From the NCBI GenBank assembly GCA_028673005.1, contig CM054117.1, forward strand, positions 3,782,001-3,846,000: a stretch of DNA of 64,000 nt. The letters run 5' to 3'. The position numbers and the translations under genes were made by a program. The notes beneath the pieces were generated by a model that was not told the origin of the DNA, made no database searches, and worked only from the letters and a program-made list of their open reading frames with translations. Source of the stretch: Tanypteryx hageni (taxonomy: Eukaryota > Arthropoda > Insecta > Odonata > Petaluridae). Below, piece by piece: positions 20,984-31,546 of this stretch. Within the stretch, counting starts at the first letter, position 1. Every line of letters begins with the position of its first letter.

Positions 20984-21611
20984 TTTGATATGAGTATTCC
21001 ATCTAAAATGAGTATCAAGGTATATAGTGAGAAATGTTTTTACATTTAATTTGAGGGATTGGTTTACCATTCACATATTCTGATAGATCTTTACATGTTT
21101 TTTTGTTTACAAAGTAAATCACTTGAGATTTATCAATATTACTCTCCACTTCCTTGTCTCTTCCTAAAGCCTGTCCCTCCTCCCCTCCCTCCGGACCTAG
21201 CCATTAACTCGACATTCGAGTGCTTTCCCTTTCCCCTCCCCTTTCCCAGCCCACTATATATGCTTCCAGACCTATTCCTCCCTGCATGTCCTCCTGCTGC
21301 AGTATCTCTCCCCTCTTCACCTACCGCTGCGGAACCCATTTTGTACAATTCTTTTGTCGGCAACTGTTTTACTTTAGCTGTGTGGTTTTCCCAGCTTTCC
21401 CATGCTACTTCACCCTTCCAACGTCAGTCTTATCTTTCCCCACCCACCACTAGATTTTCTTTAAAACTCCCATTCACCACCTTCTTACCAAATGATGCTG
21501 TATCATGTGCGAAACCGGTCACAAAAATAAAAAATTGTGCGAAAAGTACTGTGTATTTAATATGAATATCATTAAAAAGCTTACATTTTTTAAATAAATG
21601 ATTTAAATGTA
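20984..21611. repeat. 630-bp pyrimidine-rich segment, copy 2
   Basis: Matches 11686-12313 with essentially no differences seen by eye. It ends at GATTTAAATGTA, after which the two loci diverge completely. It contains the same ATGATGCTGTATCATG and GCGAAACCGGTCAC motif. Its right boundary lies about 150 bp from a WDR91 exon. Confidence 0.75.
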
Positions 21612-21763
21612 CAAAAATATGTTCAATCCATTTCTTCTAATTTTGAGCATTGAGGTTCAGTACTGTAATATAATTGACTTTTATTCTCAAAGTCATGTCT
21701 AACTAAGATAATAATGACATTAGGCAAAGACATTGATCAAGGAAAGCTGTAAATAGTAATTAC

Positions 21764-22070
21764 CTGGTCAAGGGCTAAATAGGTACTGTGTTCCTGTCCG
21801 TCAGAAATATCTTCACTTCCTGTTTTCAAATCTGCAGCAATACTCCTCTCATTGGACTGCAATGGCTGTTGTTGAGTCTTGCAACTTGATAAAACCACAC
21901 TCCCTCTCTCTTTCCTTTCCCCTATATCGACTAATTGGTCACGTTTCATGATTCCATGGATTACTGGTAATGATTTTACAGCAGCACTCTCTGATGCTTT
22001 AGTCTCTGTCCTTTTCATCGAACTAGAATGGTTTTGCTCCATTCCAAGCAATTTATTTCCAACAAGCATC
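21764..22070 (-). CDS. WDR91: WDR91 homologue, internal exon (linker before the WD40 domain)
   Basis: A 307-bp exon between a pyrimidine-containing acceptor ending TTTTTAG (22071 side) and a GTAATT donor at 21763. One base completes the preceding codon, then 102 codons follow with no stop: a Ser/Thr/Lys/Glu-rich, probably disordered linker ending in STYLALDQ. In WDR91 the corresponding linker ends in a short hydrophobic Val-Leu-Gly-Gln-like segment immediately before the first WD40 blade, and the next exon here starts Glu-Lys-Tyr-Tyr-Glu-His-His, as expected. The joint codon with the upstream exon gives Gly. Sequence of the linker itself is poorly conserved, so the call rests on splice phase and adjacency. 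Confidence 0.8.
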
Positions 22071-22538
22071 CTAAAAATTTCAATAATCAGGGGAAAGAAA
22101 ACAAAATATAAAAAATTTAATAAAACCATTAAATTTCATAAATTATTATCACTAGTAAGAATCAAGAGAAGGGTTACACTGTTTTGAATGCTTAACTACA
22201 TTCTATAACCTTTTTAGGCACATTTATCTTCCAGCAAGAGTCCCTATTAGCTTCAGTTTGACCATCCATAAGGGTAAAGCCTACTGAGTCATAATGTGAA
22301 TCTCGGAAGCAAGATGCCACCGCGGTCACTCGGATTTTGTGCACTAGTAGTTCGAATTTTGGACGTAGGGATTAGTCCTGTCGCACCAATGACGTAACCA
22401 AAAGAAGATGGAAGGGATGGGGCAGAACCAAGATGATACCCTCTTCCCTTCCCCGACCTAATCAGCAAAGGATATAACCTTTATATATTTTAAAAGAATA
22501 CTAATTATATTACAATGACTATCAGGCAAAAAATAGGT

Positions 22539-22542
<4 letters not shown>

Positions 22543-22584
<42 letters not shown>
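22543..22584. repeat. (AT)n microsatellite at the left edge of the Penelope-like element
   Basis: Pure alternating AT for about 42 bp, running directly into the outer end of the left inverted arm at 22579. Confidence 0.95.
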
Positions 22585-22586
<2 letters not shown>

Positions 22587-22909
22587 ATGTCAACAAGGTG
22601 TTGGGATGAGGAAACCCAGTGAACACTCACCAATCAGACGACTTCAGGTTGGCGAGGCACCGGGGATGTCGGAGCGACACACGTAAAAGAACACTAAAAC
22701 ACAGAAACATCACAAACGTAGAAGCTTTCGGAACTACTCCTTCTTCAGCTACAGAGAGAGAACTGATGGCGGTGACACTGTGTGGAGGCATGGGGGTGGA
22801 AGGGTAGTGCGGAAAGGTCGAGGATTGGAGGATACGAAGGGGGTTGGGGATTGGTAGGGTGTTGGGAGAAGACAGAAAGGGAGTGAAAAGCTATCGAAGG
22901 TTGAGGCCA
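22579..22909. repeat. Left inverted arm (331 bp) of the Penelope-like element
   Basis: Reverse complement of 23652-23982, starting at ATATGGATGTCAACAAGG and ending at TTGAGGCCA. The coding region's stop codon lies inside this arm (22891-22893), so the last six codons of the endonuclease frame are part of the repeat. Confidence 0.95.
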
Positions 22910-23660
22910 GGGGGAGTGAAGGAGTTTAGGAGATGGATATGCGAAAGCTCCCACTGACGGAGTTGGGGAGCCGAAGCATTGTCGGGGAGAGCGCGAATGA
23001 CTCTCACTGTGAAGCAGTTGTTAAACTTTAAATTATGTTTGTTCGCATGAATGGCCACCGGCAGCGGTCGTTTGAGAATGACGCTGTTGCGGTGGCCGTT
23101 CATGCGGATGTTGAGGGGATTGCTGGTGAGGCCAACATAAAAGGCGGGACATTGGGTGCATCTCAGGAGGTAAATGATATTGCGGGTGGTGCAGTTGGTG
23201 GTGGAAGTTATGGGGTAGGTGATGTTGGTTGTGGGACTGGAGAAGGAGTTGCAGGGGGGGTTTATTGGGCATGTTAGACATCGGGGTCTACCGCAGGGGT
23301 AAGATCCGGCAGGGTGTAAAGGCGTGGGTGCTGGGGGTTCTTTCTTCCATAGAATATTTGCCAGATTAGGGGGACGGCGGAAGGAGAGCATCGGTGGTCT
23401 GGGAAATGGAATCTGGTGAGGGGAGGATGAGAGAATAAGGTGGGCGGCTTTCAGGATGTTTTTCAGAATGTCGTGGATGCCGGGGAAATACAGGGTGGTT
23501 AGGGTGAGTTGGAGGGTGGAATCGGTGGTGGTGTGGGTATTGGGGTGGGAGTTAGGGGTGGCGGGTGCGACTGCCCGCCGGATTTGGTCTCGGATCAGAT
23601 CCGGCGGGTATCCGCGCTGTAAGAATGCATGTTCGAGGGTGCAGCAGTACTTGGCCTCAA
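22891..23660 (-). pseudogene. Penelope-like GIY-YIG endonuclease, N-terminally truncated
   Basis: The frame is open from the inner edge of the right arm to the TAG at 22891; the first in-frame ATG is at 23391 but coding sequence (with LEHAFLQRGYP and FPGIHDILKNI) continues upstream of it. Counting from that Met: a Cys cluster CGRPRCLTC (33-41), then the nuclease with NIIYLLRC (GIY, 71-78), FYVGLTS (YIG, 84-90), Arg96 in LNIRMNGH, and Glu148 in RQWELSHI. All core catalytic positions are present. The RT domain that should precede it is missing. No internal stop was seen, which suggests a recent copy. Confidence 0.85.
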
Positions 23661-23982
23661 CCTACGATAGCTTTTCACTCCCTTTCTGTCTTCTCCCAAC
23701 ACACTACCAATCCCCAACCCCCTCCGTATCCTCCAATCCTCGACCTTTCCGCACTACCCTTCCACCCCCATGCCTCCACACAGTGTCACCGCCATCAGTT
23801 CTCTCTCTGTAGCTGAAGAAGGAGTAGTTCCGAAAGCTTCTACGTTTGTGATGTTTCTGTGTTTTAGTGTTCTTTTACGTGTGTCGCTCCGACATCCCCG
23901 GTGCCTCGCCAACCTGAAGTCGTCTGATTGGTGAGTGTTCACTGGGTTTCCTCATCCCAACACCTTGTTGACATCCATATAT
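23652..23982. repeat. Right inverted arm (331 bp) of the Penelope-like element
   Basis: Near-perfect reverse complement of 22579-22909. Its outer end (GACATCCATATAT) is separated from the next (AT)n tract by about 30 bp of TTCATTTTACC-type sequence. Confidence 0.95.
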
Positions 23983-24011
23983 TCATTTTACCTTTCCTTT
24001 TCCGTAAGCTG

Positions 24012-24012
<1 letters not shown>

Positions 24013-24066
<54 letters not shown>
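24013..24066. repeat. (AT)n microsatellite right of the Penelope-like element
   Basis: About 54 bp of pure AT alternation. Together with 22543-22584 it brackets the Penelope-like element, as if the element had inserted into one microsatellite. Confidence 0.95.
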
Positions 24067-24069
<3 letters not shown>

Positions 24070-24483
24070 TATATTGTACTGTATTTATATTAATAAGTAG
24101 TTATAGTAATTTTAAATTTATAAACAAATCACAAAAACCGCAAGGTATTAAAAATATGTAATTATAATTAACAACCCCCATTGTAATTGAGCACTTTCTG
24201 ACCGGCCGGGAATGTGGGTGTCACCACGAGGGACGGCCTATATTTGTGGTAAAACTTCTTACCAAACCAATGAAGCGAGAGGGGAGAGGGAGACAGTAAG
24301 GGTTACAAAGAAAACGAATGGGAGGTAATTGGATGAGCGGTTGGGAAAAGAAGGAGTGGGAAAGGAAGGCGAAAGCAACATAGTAGCAAACTGTTACAAA
24401 AATTACAAAAACTTGGTAAACACAAAGTTGAGCCTGAACTCATTAATTATATACATAATGATGACATACTTAATTTAAATACA

Positions 24484-24536
24484 GAAAGTTGCGCCCGGGG
24501 CAGAAGCCCCGCTTGCCCCGCCCTAGTTATGGCACT
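24484..24536. mobile_element. Possible right end of a hAT-like element
   Basis: A GC-rich stretch with CCCGGGGCAGAAGCCCCG and CCCGCCCTAGTTATGGCACTG at its right edge resembles hAT termini read outward (CAGTGCCATAACTAGGGCGG). I found no matching left end or target duplication, so it is a truncated fragment at most. Confidence 0.3.
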
Positions 24537-24563
24537 GCTCTCAGGAAACGTATAAAATGTACA

Positions 24564-26413
24564 TTACTCCTGCTCATCTCCAGGTTCACGTATCTCCATT
24601 GACCTGCACATTCTGGGGTCAACGATTTCCGGAAGAAGAACTTTGGTGTAAAAGAACACTAGTTTTTTTTCCATCTTCTCTTTCCAAAAAAGATCTTTTA
24701 GTATTCGTCACACGACGCAGTCTTTTGTAGTCCAAACCACAAAATCACAGAAGGGAAGGCCTGTCACATGGAGCTGACCCTGAACTTGGTAAAAGTAATT
24801 GTGCTTTTTTTTAAGTTGAAGGTCTTCGTCTAGGCAAAAGCACTTTAAATTTTCTGAGGCACAATTTATTGTCATTGTTTCGGCCGATTTCGGGCACTTT
24901 ATTTCCACAATCGTCAGTCAAGCCGTCAGCAAAGAAAGAGTGCTCCAGGTCCACGAAGAGCCCCGAAGGGAATACTCGTCTCCCAGTGATTGCCTCGTAC
25001 TCCCTAATTGCATTTTTCTCTCGGAGCTGCCCATACCGTGTCGCTTCAGTCTCAAAATGCATCGAGTACAAAAGGTGCTTCACAAGGGGGCTCCACTTTG
25101 ATGTCTTTCTCCGTTTGCAGACAAGGCCAAAGTTAGAAGAAGTCAGTCTGTTTTTTCTTTCTTCAAACCACCTATCGTTGGCAGCTTGACCTTGTGTGGC
25201 TCTCTGCAAGGAATTTCTTGAATTCTTGATTCACTTTCAAGTTTTTAATAAACAAAGACGCCTCTTTCTCGAATTCATCGTTGTCCATGTCCAACTTTTG
25301 GCACATTTCCCCGTAATCCTTTGCGCCATCCACGAAATTTATCCGCTTCTTGGGCTTGCCCTTTTGTCTTCTGTCTAGGCACTTCTTTACTGCCTGTAGA
25401 CGTTTCAACTTGCGTTGGCATGTTGATTGCAGAGATTTATGGGGACTTTTTCCCGCAAGAATTTTCCATGCCGCATAACTCCACATGGGCCCCAGCTGAA
25501 AATCGAGGCCAGCACTGTAAGCCCTGTGCTGGTATGATCCTTTTTTTGATCTCTTAACCTGCTTTCCACCAACAAATTTTGCTACTAAAGCCATAAAATT
25601 TTTTGCGTAGTTACTTGTGTCGTTAGTCAGTAACTGGCCGGCTTTCCGAATCAAAGGCTTCAATGCCTCTTCAATTGTTTCAATGGAGCAGCTTTTTTGT
25701 TTTGTGGCCAATCACACACGCTACACCGGAATTAGCCATGTATCTATGGCCGTGACTTCTTTGCGACCACCCACCATTGACAATCACCGTAATGTAGGGA
25801 ACTCCAGATGGTGTAACATCAAGTTCGATGGCTAATGCTTTTTCTTCTCTTAAGCATCAGATCCAAGATAATGTCTTCCCATGCCTATAAAAATGTTCAA
25901 ATACATGTCAAGGCAGTCAGTTAATGGTAACAACATTTGAATGCTTGAAGCTTCGTGCTTATGGAATGTTGTCTTATTTATACTACTGATGCCCAAAGCA
26001 GAAAATACTTCCTCTAAATTAGCATGGCCACCTCCTATGGACATAAATCCCCACACGGCACTATCAGCTATTGTAAGATGTGCCTTAGTTCCACAGGTAG
26101 ATTTTATGTGATCTTCCGGATAATATGTGTTGTCAGGCTCACTAGTAACTACTTTTTCTGCTCTGCAATGCGGACACTGAAAAACTAAACGCCACACCAG
26201 AGCCTTCGTTGACGTTGATATCAAACGGAAATATCCCTTACTGCTTTTGAGGCAAGTTGCTCGATGGTGCTCCACAGATCTGATTTCTCTCAGAAAATGC
26301 CGCCAATCTATTATAAAACGGCCATGAATTTGGTTGAACTCAGGATCAAGAGTGGGATCTGGCACGTTTTCGAATGCCATGTCTTTCACCGCGCTGAAAA
26401 TAAATGTGGACAT
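24564..26413 (-). pseudogene. Mutator-like transposase fused to a YqaJ-type nuclease, broken
   Basis: Consecutive minus-strand pieces form one protein. At 25850-26413: CPHCRAEKVV and SAVWGFMSIGGGHANLEEVF, the Mutator-like transposase domain known from arthropod transposon proteins. At 25700-25850: ELDVTPSGVPYITVIVNGGW. At 25172-25711: YAKNFMALVAKFVGGKQV and a Lys-rich linker. At 24811-25209: a YqaJ nuclease with RLTSSNFGLVCKRR, GQLREKNAIREY and FFADGLTDD. At 24564-24908: EIKCPKS (nuclease Glu-x-Lys), YFYQVQGQLHVTG, CDFVVW and a tail ending in REPGDEQE. Frameshifts near 25700, 25190 and 24905 and a TGA at 24708 break it. I cannot name the superfamily with certainty; Kolobok-like is possible. 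Confidence 0.75.
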
Positions 26414-26507
26414 TTAGATTAGTTTTTTATACAATTTTCCCCTCTTATGAAACATTACTTCCTAATTCAAAACACACAAGCTTTCACTGATAGAATGGAA
26501 AATATTT

Positions 26508-26650
26508 TTAACACGTTCACGACGGCGTGAACCAACCGGTAAGTCACGCTTGTCTCTCCTCATAGGCGTCGTGACCCACCGGTGGGTCACCGGCGATCGG
26601 GCCCACAGCCGCCGTGTTACACCGGTGGGTCACGTCCCCTAAGTTAAGAA
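26508..26650. mobile_element. piggyBac-type terminal remnant (TTAA end)
   Basis: TTAACACGTTCACGACGG starts at 26508, followed by repeated palindromic GACCCACCGGTGGGTCAC motifs near 26570-26640. TTAA followed by ACACGT-type ends and this subterminal palindrome are typical of piggyBac-like elements. No matching second end or transposase is evident to the right. Confidence 0.5.
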
Positions 26651-27797
26651 TACAGTTTTCTTGCTCGTACGACCCTCAGGAAGGATTCTGATCTTTATAT
26701 ACGCCCACAGATGTAGCGTAGGTTACTGTGCATGGTTATTTTGATAAAAAAAATACGTAAAACTTGTAATTCTAACAAGGTTAAATAAATAATTCAACGC
26801 ACTTTTGGAACATGTTTTATTCCGGTTCAGTAAAACGTGATAGCATTACACATTTTGTTTTTATTAGATAGAAATATAATCAAAATAAAAAATTGTGCAA
26901 ATGAAAATTCAATTGTTTATAAAACATACGTAATTTACTTATACACTATGATACGCTATAAAAGCGATGTCTAAATTGGCATTTTTTGTAGAATACAAAT
27001 ATAACATTCTTTATAATACTGAATTTGAAAATGTACTTTCGAATATGATGCATAAATTCAACTTCTCTACACGTAATAAAACGATATATTTCAATAATGT
27101 ATTTTACAAAATGCGAATGTCATAGATACACTGAAGTACTGCTGTGATCAGTTGAAAATCTTCAAAAAAATTTCTAGAATACCATTTCCCGAATAGATTG
27201 GGAACTCACTCGTGCAAAAGCCAAATCAAAAATGCTCGCTATTTCAGAATTTCTAAGGGTAATAAGGGAAATGGTAGAGGAGGGAATGGGGCAGCCGATG
27301 AGAAAGGAGAAGGGACGTCAGCAAATAAAAATGAAAACAATTAGAGAGTTTATAGCTGCTTGTGCTTATGGGTAAAATACTCTAATTCACTCAAATTTCG
27401 CATGGATTTTCCCTGCCCGCCTACACATCTGGTTGGGATGCGGTGCAACCAAAACAGAAAAAAAACACGCTGCAGTTTTGTATATGGTGGGTCACAAAAA
27501 ATAGCATTCGACAGACATGGTATCGTAAACACATGCCTGGAGAGGGGGAAAGCTGCAGCCCTGCAAAAGACATCGGTCAACAACTCAAACTGTGACTCAA
27601 CCAGAGCGGGGAGGGTCATCTTAAGCTATCTATTGTTCGGGACGTAAGGGAGAAAAAAACATCACCGGAAAATCTGCTGGAGGATCATAATGTACGAATT
27701 TTTTGACATTTCATTATATTTCTTATTTTAGAATAAATATTTATAATTTGAATAGATATTTGTAGAATACATCTAATACACATTTCTAAAATTGCCT

Positions 27798-27799
<2 letters not shown>

Positions 27800-27857
<58 letters not shown>
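27800..27857. repeat. (TA)n microsatellite
   Basis: About 58 bp of uninterrupted TA alternation within AT-rich intronic DNA. Confidence 0.95.
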
Positions 27858-27859
<2 letters not shown>

Positions 27860-28179
27860 TAAGAAAATTATTACGTAAATATAAATAATGATTTTGAAAG
27901 AATTTATAATGCTGAAACATGGTGTTTTGCTACAAGGTCAAGTACGTCATAAACGTCTTTTTATAAATGATTTCTCGCTCTAAAAGTTCTAAAACGTGTT
28001 TTTATGAAATTTGATATTATGGTATTTGGTATACTCATCACCAATCATATGATATACCTTACTTGCATTATTGTTAGCCACAGCTAACTGAATTAATGAC
28101 ATATTACTATGTCACTTTAATTTTTGCATTCCAATTATCTAATTACCGATCTTATATTCTTCCTTCTGCCTATTATTCA

Positions 28180-28310
28180 TTTAATCCTCACCTAACCTCT
28201 CCCCTCCCTCCAGCCTTTTCCATAAATATAGTCCTCGGCAAAGCTTTTGTTACATGATGATGCTGTAAGAAGCAAAACCAGTCGATTAAATTCTTCTTCA
28301 GTGGAAATTT
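28180..28310 (+). repeat. Penelope-like or related terminal fragment (pyrimidine tract plus hairpin motif)
   Basis: A CT-rich tract (CCTCTCCCCTCCCTCCAGCC) is followed about 55 bp later by GATGATGCTGTAAGAAGC and AAAACCAGTC. This matches, with substitutions, the order of pyrimidine tract, GATGAT, short hairpin and CGAAACCGGTC seen at 11840-12220. Confidence 0.45.
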
Positions 28311-28449
28311 CAATAATTGTTTCTATGATAGAAAATCATAGAGAATCATCACATAAATAGATTACTGTCCATCCAAGAATTTTTTTTTTTTTTAAAAGAC
28401 ACCAATAAGACTTGAATTTGTATGTTTTTTAATGCTTCCTGTTTTGCAG

Positions 28450-29060
28450 ATTTTTCTATTGACATGAGGCCTAACTTATGAGTGCCTGAAACATTGGAAA
28501 AAGCCAATACTGTTACCCCTTCCTTGCTTTTTTAATAGCCAGGTGCCAAAGCCTCATGTAGAGATGCTAAACTTCTGTTTGGGAGCATTTTAAAGTTGAG
28601 CCCAGTTTCATCACAATTATATAATTGATCGTCCATAAGGTTCTCACTTTTTATGAGATTTATGAATTTTGTACGAAATTCCTCAACTGCCTCTGGATCA
28701 GCAGAAAGTTTCTCCCCACAAATGTTCAGCTCCATACATTTTCTTCTGCCTGTCTAGCCATAAAAAACAGCCTTTTCCTTCTTAAAATTCATTCCTAAAA
28801 TAAAGAGCATTTTCTTATAGCATCAGACCAGAGATCGGCCATCCCTTCTGTCGCTGTTGAGGGAATCTATGAAATGGTGCTTCACTAGTTTTTTCATAAT
28901 CACTTTTTCGCATACGCATCCTCGACTGACTAACATCTTCTGAAGATTATCCGACATGCCACTTTGGAATCTTTGTTCTGTTTCTTTCTTCACCAGTCAC
29001 TTGCCGTAACTTCACCAACATCCAATTTGGTTGCGACCTTTTTCATTGTTTCGGGGGGAA
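28450..29060 (-). pseudogene. Jerky-like/Tigger transposase fragment, broken
   Basis: In minus orientation: KKVATKLDVGEVTASDW near 29050 (CENP-B/pogo-type helix-turn-helix), then a frame open at 28532-28735 with LYNCDETGLNFKMLPNRSLA, which holds the first catalytic Asp of the DDE_1 domain, followed by VTVLAFSNVSGTHKLGLMS and IEKSAKQEALKNI. These are the motifs of Jerky-like Tigger transposases in order. Frameshifts, stops and missing parts make it a relic. A TIR-like region with GGATTATCAAGATTTGGATT lies near 29650. Confidence 0.8.
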
Positions 29061-30385
29061 AATTCACCTTACAAAAAATAAGACGGCTCAGTGCAACTAT
29101 TCCTGAGTGATTAATATGCAAAGGGAGAATGATGCATAGGAATAAGGTAGAACAATATCCTGCAACAAAGTATGTAGGTACTAAGTGTCCTCTGGAAGAT
29201 TTGGAGTTATATGGTAAAGAAAAATATCTCTTTGTTTCATTACTCTCAAGCTACGATCTAGTAAAGAACTTTTCAATGAAAATCGATACTTTATTGTTGA
29301 ATTTATTACACTGTTTCTGTTACTTAAAACAATAACCTAGTTACTTTTTAGTAAGTAGGAGATGTAGATTTATGTTCAATAAAATGGGTTGTGGAGCATT
29401 AGACTACAATATGTTGAGTGCTGCAAAATTGACAACAGAGCCAGCTGATGTTGATTACATCATCAAAGATTTTCTGAGAACTCAACCTCTGATTCAGCAG
29501 AGCTCAGATTACTGAGTTTGTTTATGAGTATTTCCCGCTAATCAACCCCTTGAATTATTGCAGCCATAACTCCTTACACACCAGACAGGAGGGAAACCCA
29601 GTGCCGGCATTAGCCTACTCTTAACAAAGAGCACCAAGGGGACCAACTCGGATTATCAAGATTTGGATTATCGAGGTTGGATTATCAAGACTAATGTATT
29701 TTAAATCAAAAGTTTTTTTTCTCGCCCCATGTGTGTGTGTCTGATGAGTAAGCGGCTATAATAATCCAAGAGGTTGATTAGTCCGAAAAACAAACAAACA
29801 AATGATTATGATTAAAATTCATTTAGTTATAGAATTGTGTCATAAACAATACCACAAAAGCCATATTTCTCAAAAATAACTATTTAGCACCCAGGGACAT
29901 TAAATACATCAAGTTTTATGCTCAGCTCTCCCCAGTCCTCAGAGGTCCCTCAACAATCTTTGTTCAGCCATAATGCCTCAGCGCTTATGTGGCTCCATCA
30001 ATCCACATAATACTTGATATTTATGTATGGTATAACTATTTATCGTTTGATTTTCATATACATGGGTAATCAATATATTAATACTATTTATGCGAAGAGA
30101 ACATTTTCTGTGGTTTTGTTGCTTTCATAGTAATGGGAGTTCCTTCTGGTAATGAAAGAGGGTAGTGAGAGACCAGACACATAGGCAGCATATGAGAGTT
30201 TGTTCAACTGTTATTGTACCGATTTTTTTGGGATTTGTTTTGTTAGTTACTGTCTACATCCTCCTTCGGAACATCCAGTGTTTCCCCATCACCACTCTTC
30301 TTGTTAGGAATCTTTGAGTGCTTACCTAACAGTCTGCTGTGGGAAGGCATCCTATTATTCATTTGACAGTTTCAAAAGTTTTTAT

Positions 30386-31090
30386 ACTACCTCTAAATGG
30401 AAAGAAAACCTTATTCTGAGGACTTGAAGAAAAATAGATAGGATTTGCTGAAGAAACATGTAATCTTGCTGCTCAGCATCACTATGGGATGGACAAGTCG
30501 AATGTGAAAGAATGGAGAAAAAATTACTCGAATTAATGCAACAATGAATTGGAGGTGATTCTGGATGAGTCTGTGAGGAATCAAAGAAACAAAAGTTTAC
30601 CCGCAACAATCAAAATTATCCAAACAAAGACTATCAAAGTTGATTGAGATCTGAGGGCAAATCCCTGGAAATTCAAAGCCAGTCAGCTGTGGGTGCAGGT
30701 ATTAATGAAACATTGGTGATCTTCTCTTCACCGGTATACATTAATCACACAAAAACTGCCATCCTACTACGAGGAAAAACTGAGTTTCAACGTTTTATTA
30801 TAAATTTAAGATGTGAGACATAATACCTTTAGGATCAGATTGTAAATAATGCTGACCAAACACCAGCATATCTCAATATGCCTGTAAATTACATTGTTAA
30901 CCAGAAATGCAGTAAAAAGGTGAAGGTACTTAATGAAAGGTGTGAAAAAAAACAATCTTTTACAAAGTGCTTCACTTCATCTTTGAAAGACACAAGAGCT
31001 CATCGGGGTCACCGTCAAAGTGAATGCCAGAGGAAATTGTGTGTAAAGACTACACAAAGTGATCTGAAATCACTACATATAGAATAGAAT
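30386..31090 (+). pseudogene. pogo-family transposase fragment, broken
   Basis: Across plus-strand frames: FAEETCNLAAQHHYGMDKSN followed by VKEWRKNY (pogo-type helix-turn-helix, about 30440-30515), then LPSYYEEKLSFQRFIINL, and NNADQTPAYLNMPVNYIVN with the first catalytic Asp, followed by KKVKVLNERCEKKQ (open at 30878-31087). This is a different pogo lineage from the copies at 9706 and 19005, though its NADQTP-type motif aligns with their MGNADA. The second half of the DDE domain is absent. Confidence 0.75.
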
Positions 31091-31525
31091 CTCGGTTTTG
31101 TATCTCCCTCTGAACCTCCATATTTTATATGGGAATTACGTTTACGAGAAGCAATGCAGCATAATATTCATATGCATTTTAAAATTACTTATGATCATCG
31201 TACAGATATGGTACTTAAACCAAACAGCGCCTTGAAGATTAAAAATTCATTTTCCTAATGTTAATTTTGAAATGTGTCGAATACAAACATATATTCGTTT
31301 TGAACACAAAAATTTCTCGTTTTTTTGTTAGAAATCTTCTATCGTCAAGGGCAGTCGCATTGTTGCTCCTTGGACAAATTTAGGACATTGCTTAGAGGTT
31401 CGCCACCTCTCCACCTCCTGGCAGTCTCAGTCTCCTCACCGTCAAATTTTTTAACTACAAGCATGCAAAGATGAGTGTTATTACTTCGTAATAAATATTG
31501 TAATTATTTTAAATACGAGTTGTCG

Positions 31526-31546
31526 GTGCTTGCATACTGCAAGCAC
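31526..31546. repeat. Short perfect palindrome, also at 51919
   Basis: GTGCTTGCA-TAC-TGCAAGCAC forms a 9-bp perfect stem with a 3-nt loop. The same core occurs at 51919-51937 in unrelated flanking sequence. Confidence 0.8.

Larger units (their letters stand above)
16317..21763 (-). other. WDR91: WDR91 intron (~5.4 kb) filled with transposons
   Basis: Bounded by a GTAATT donor (minus strand, at 21763) and a TTAG acceptor (16317-16320). It holds a piggyBac remnant (17480-18000), a diverged pogo end (about 18177), a LINE fragment (18640-18990) and pogo copy 2 with its pyrimidine-rich flank (19005-21611). The stretch 16320-17480 has no recognised feature; an open plus-strand frame at 17041-17250 has no identifiable motif. 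Confidence 0.8.
22579..23982 (-). mobile_element. Penelope-like retroelement with inverted terminal repeats
   Basis: About 1.4 kb, bounded by two 331-bp arms (22579-22909 and 23652-23982) that are near-perfect reverse complements (three mismatches noticed). Between them is a minus-strand coding region for the C-terminal linker and GIY-YIG endonuclease of a Penelope-like element; the RT domain is absent, so the copy is 5'-truncated. Inverted terminal pLTR repeats and insertion at AT-rich microsatellites are known for this group, and both outer ends here abut or lie close to (AT)n tracts. The arms contain GCTGAAGAAGGAGTAGTTCC followed by GAAAGCTTC, a hairpin-forming motif. Confidence 0.85.

Noticed and set aside
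23456..23816. Plus-strand frames across the Penelope-like region
   Set aside because: Antisense to the GIY-YIG frame, and partly made of the GC-rich inverted arm.
22543..24066. CRISPR-like or bacterial repeat array
   Set aside because: The repeats are AT microsatellites and two inverted arms of a retroelement, in clearly eukaryotic DNA; there are no spacer-repeat units.
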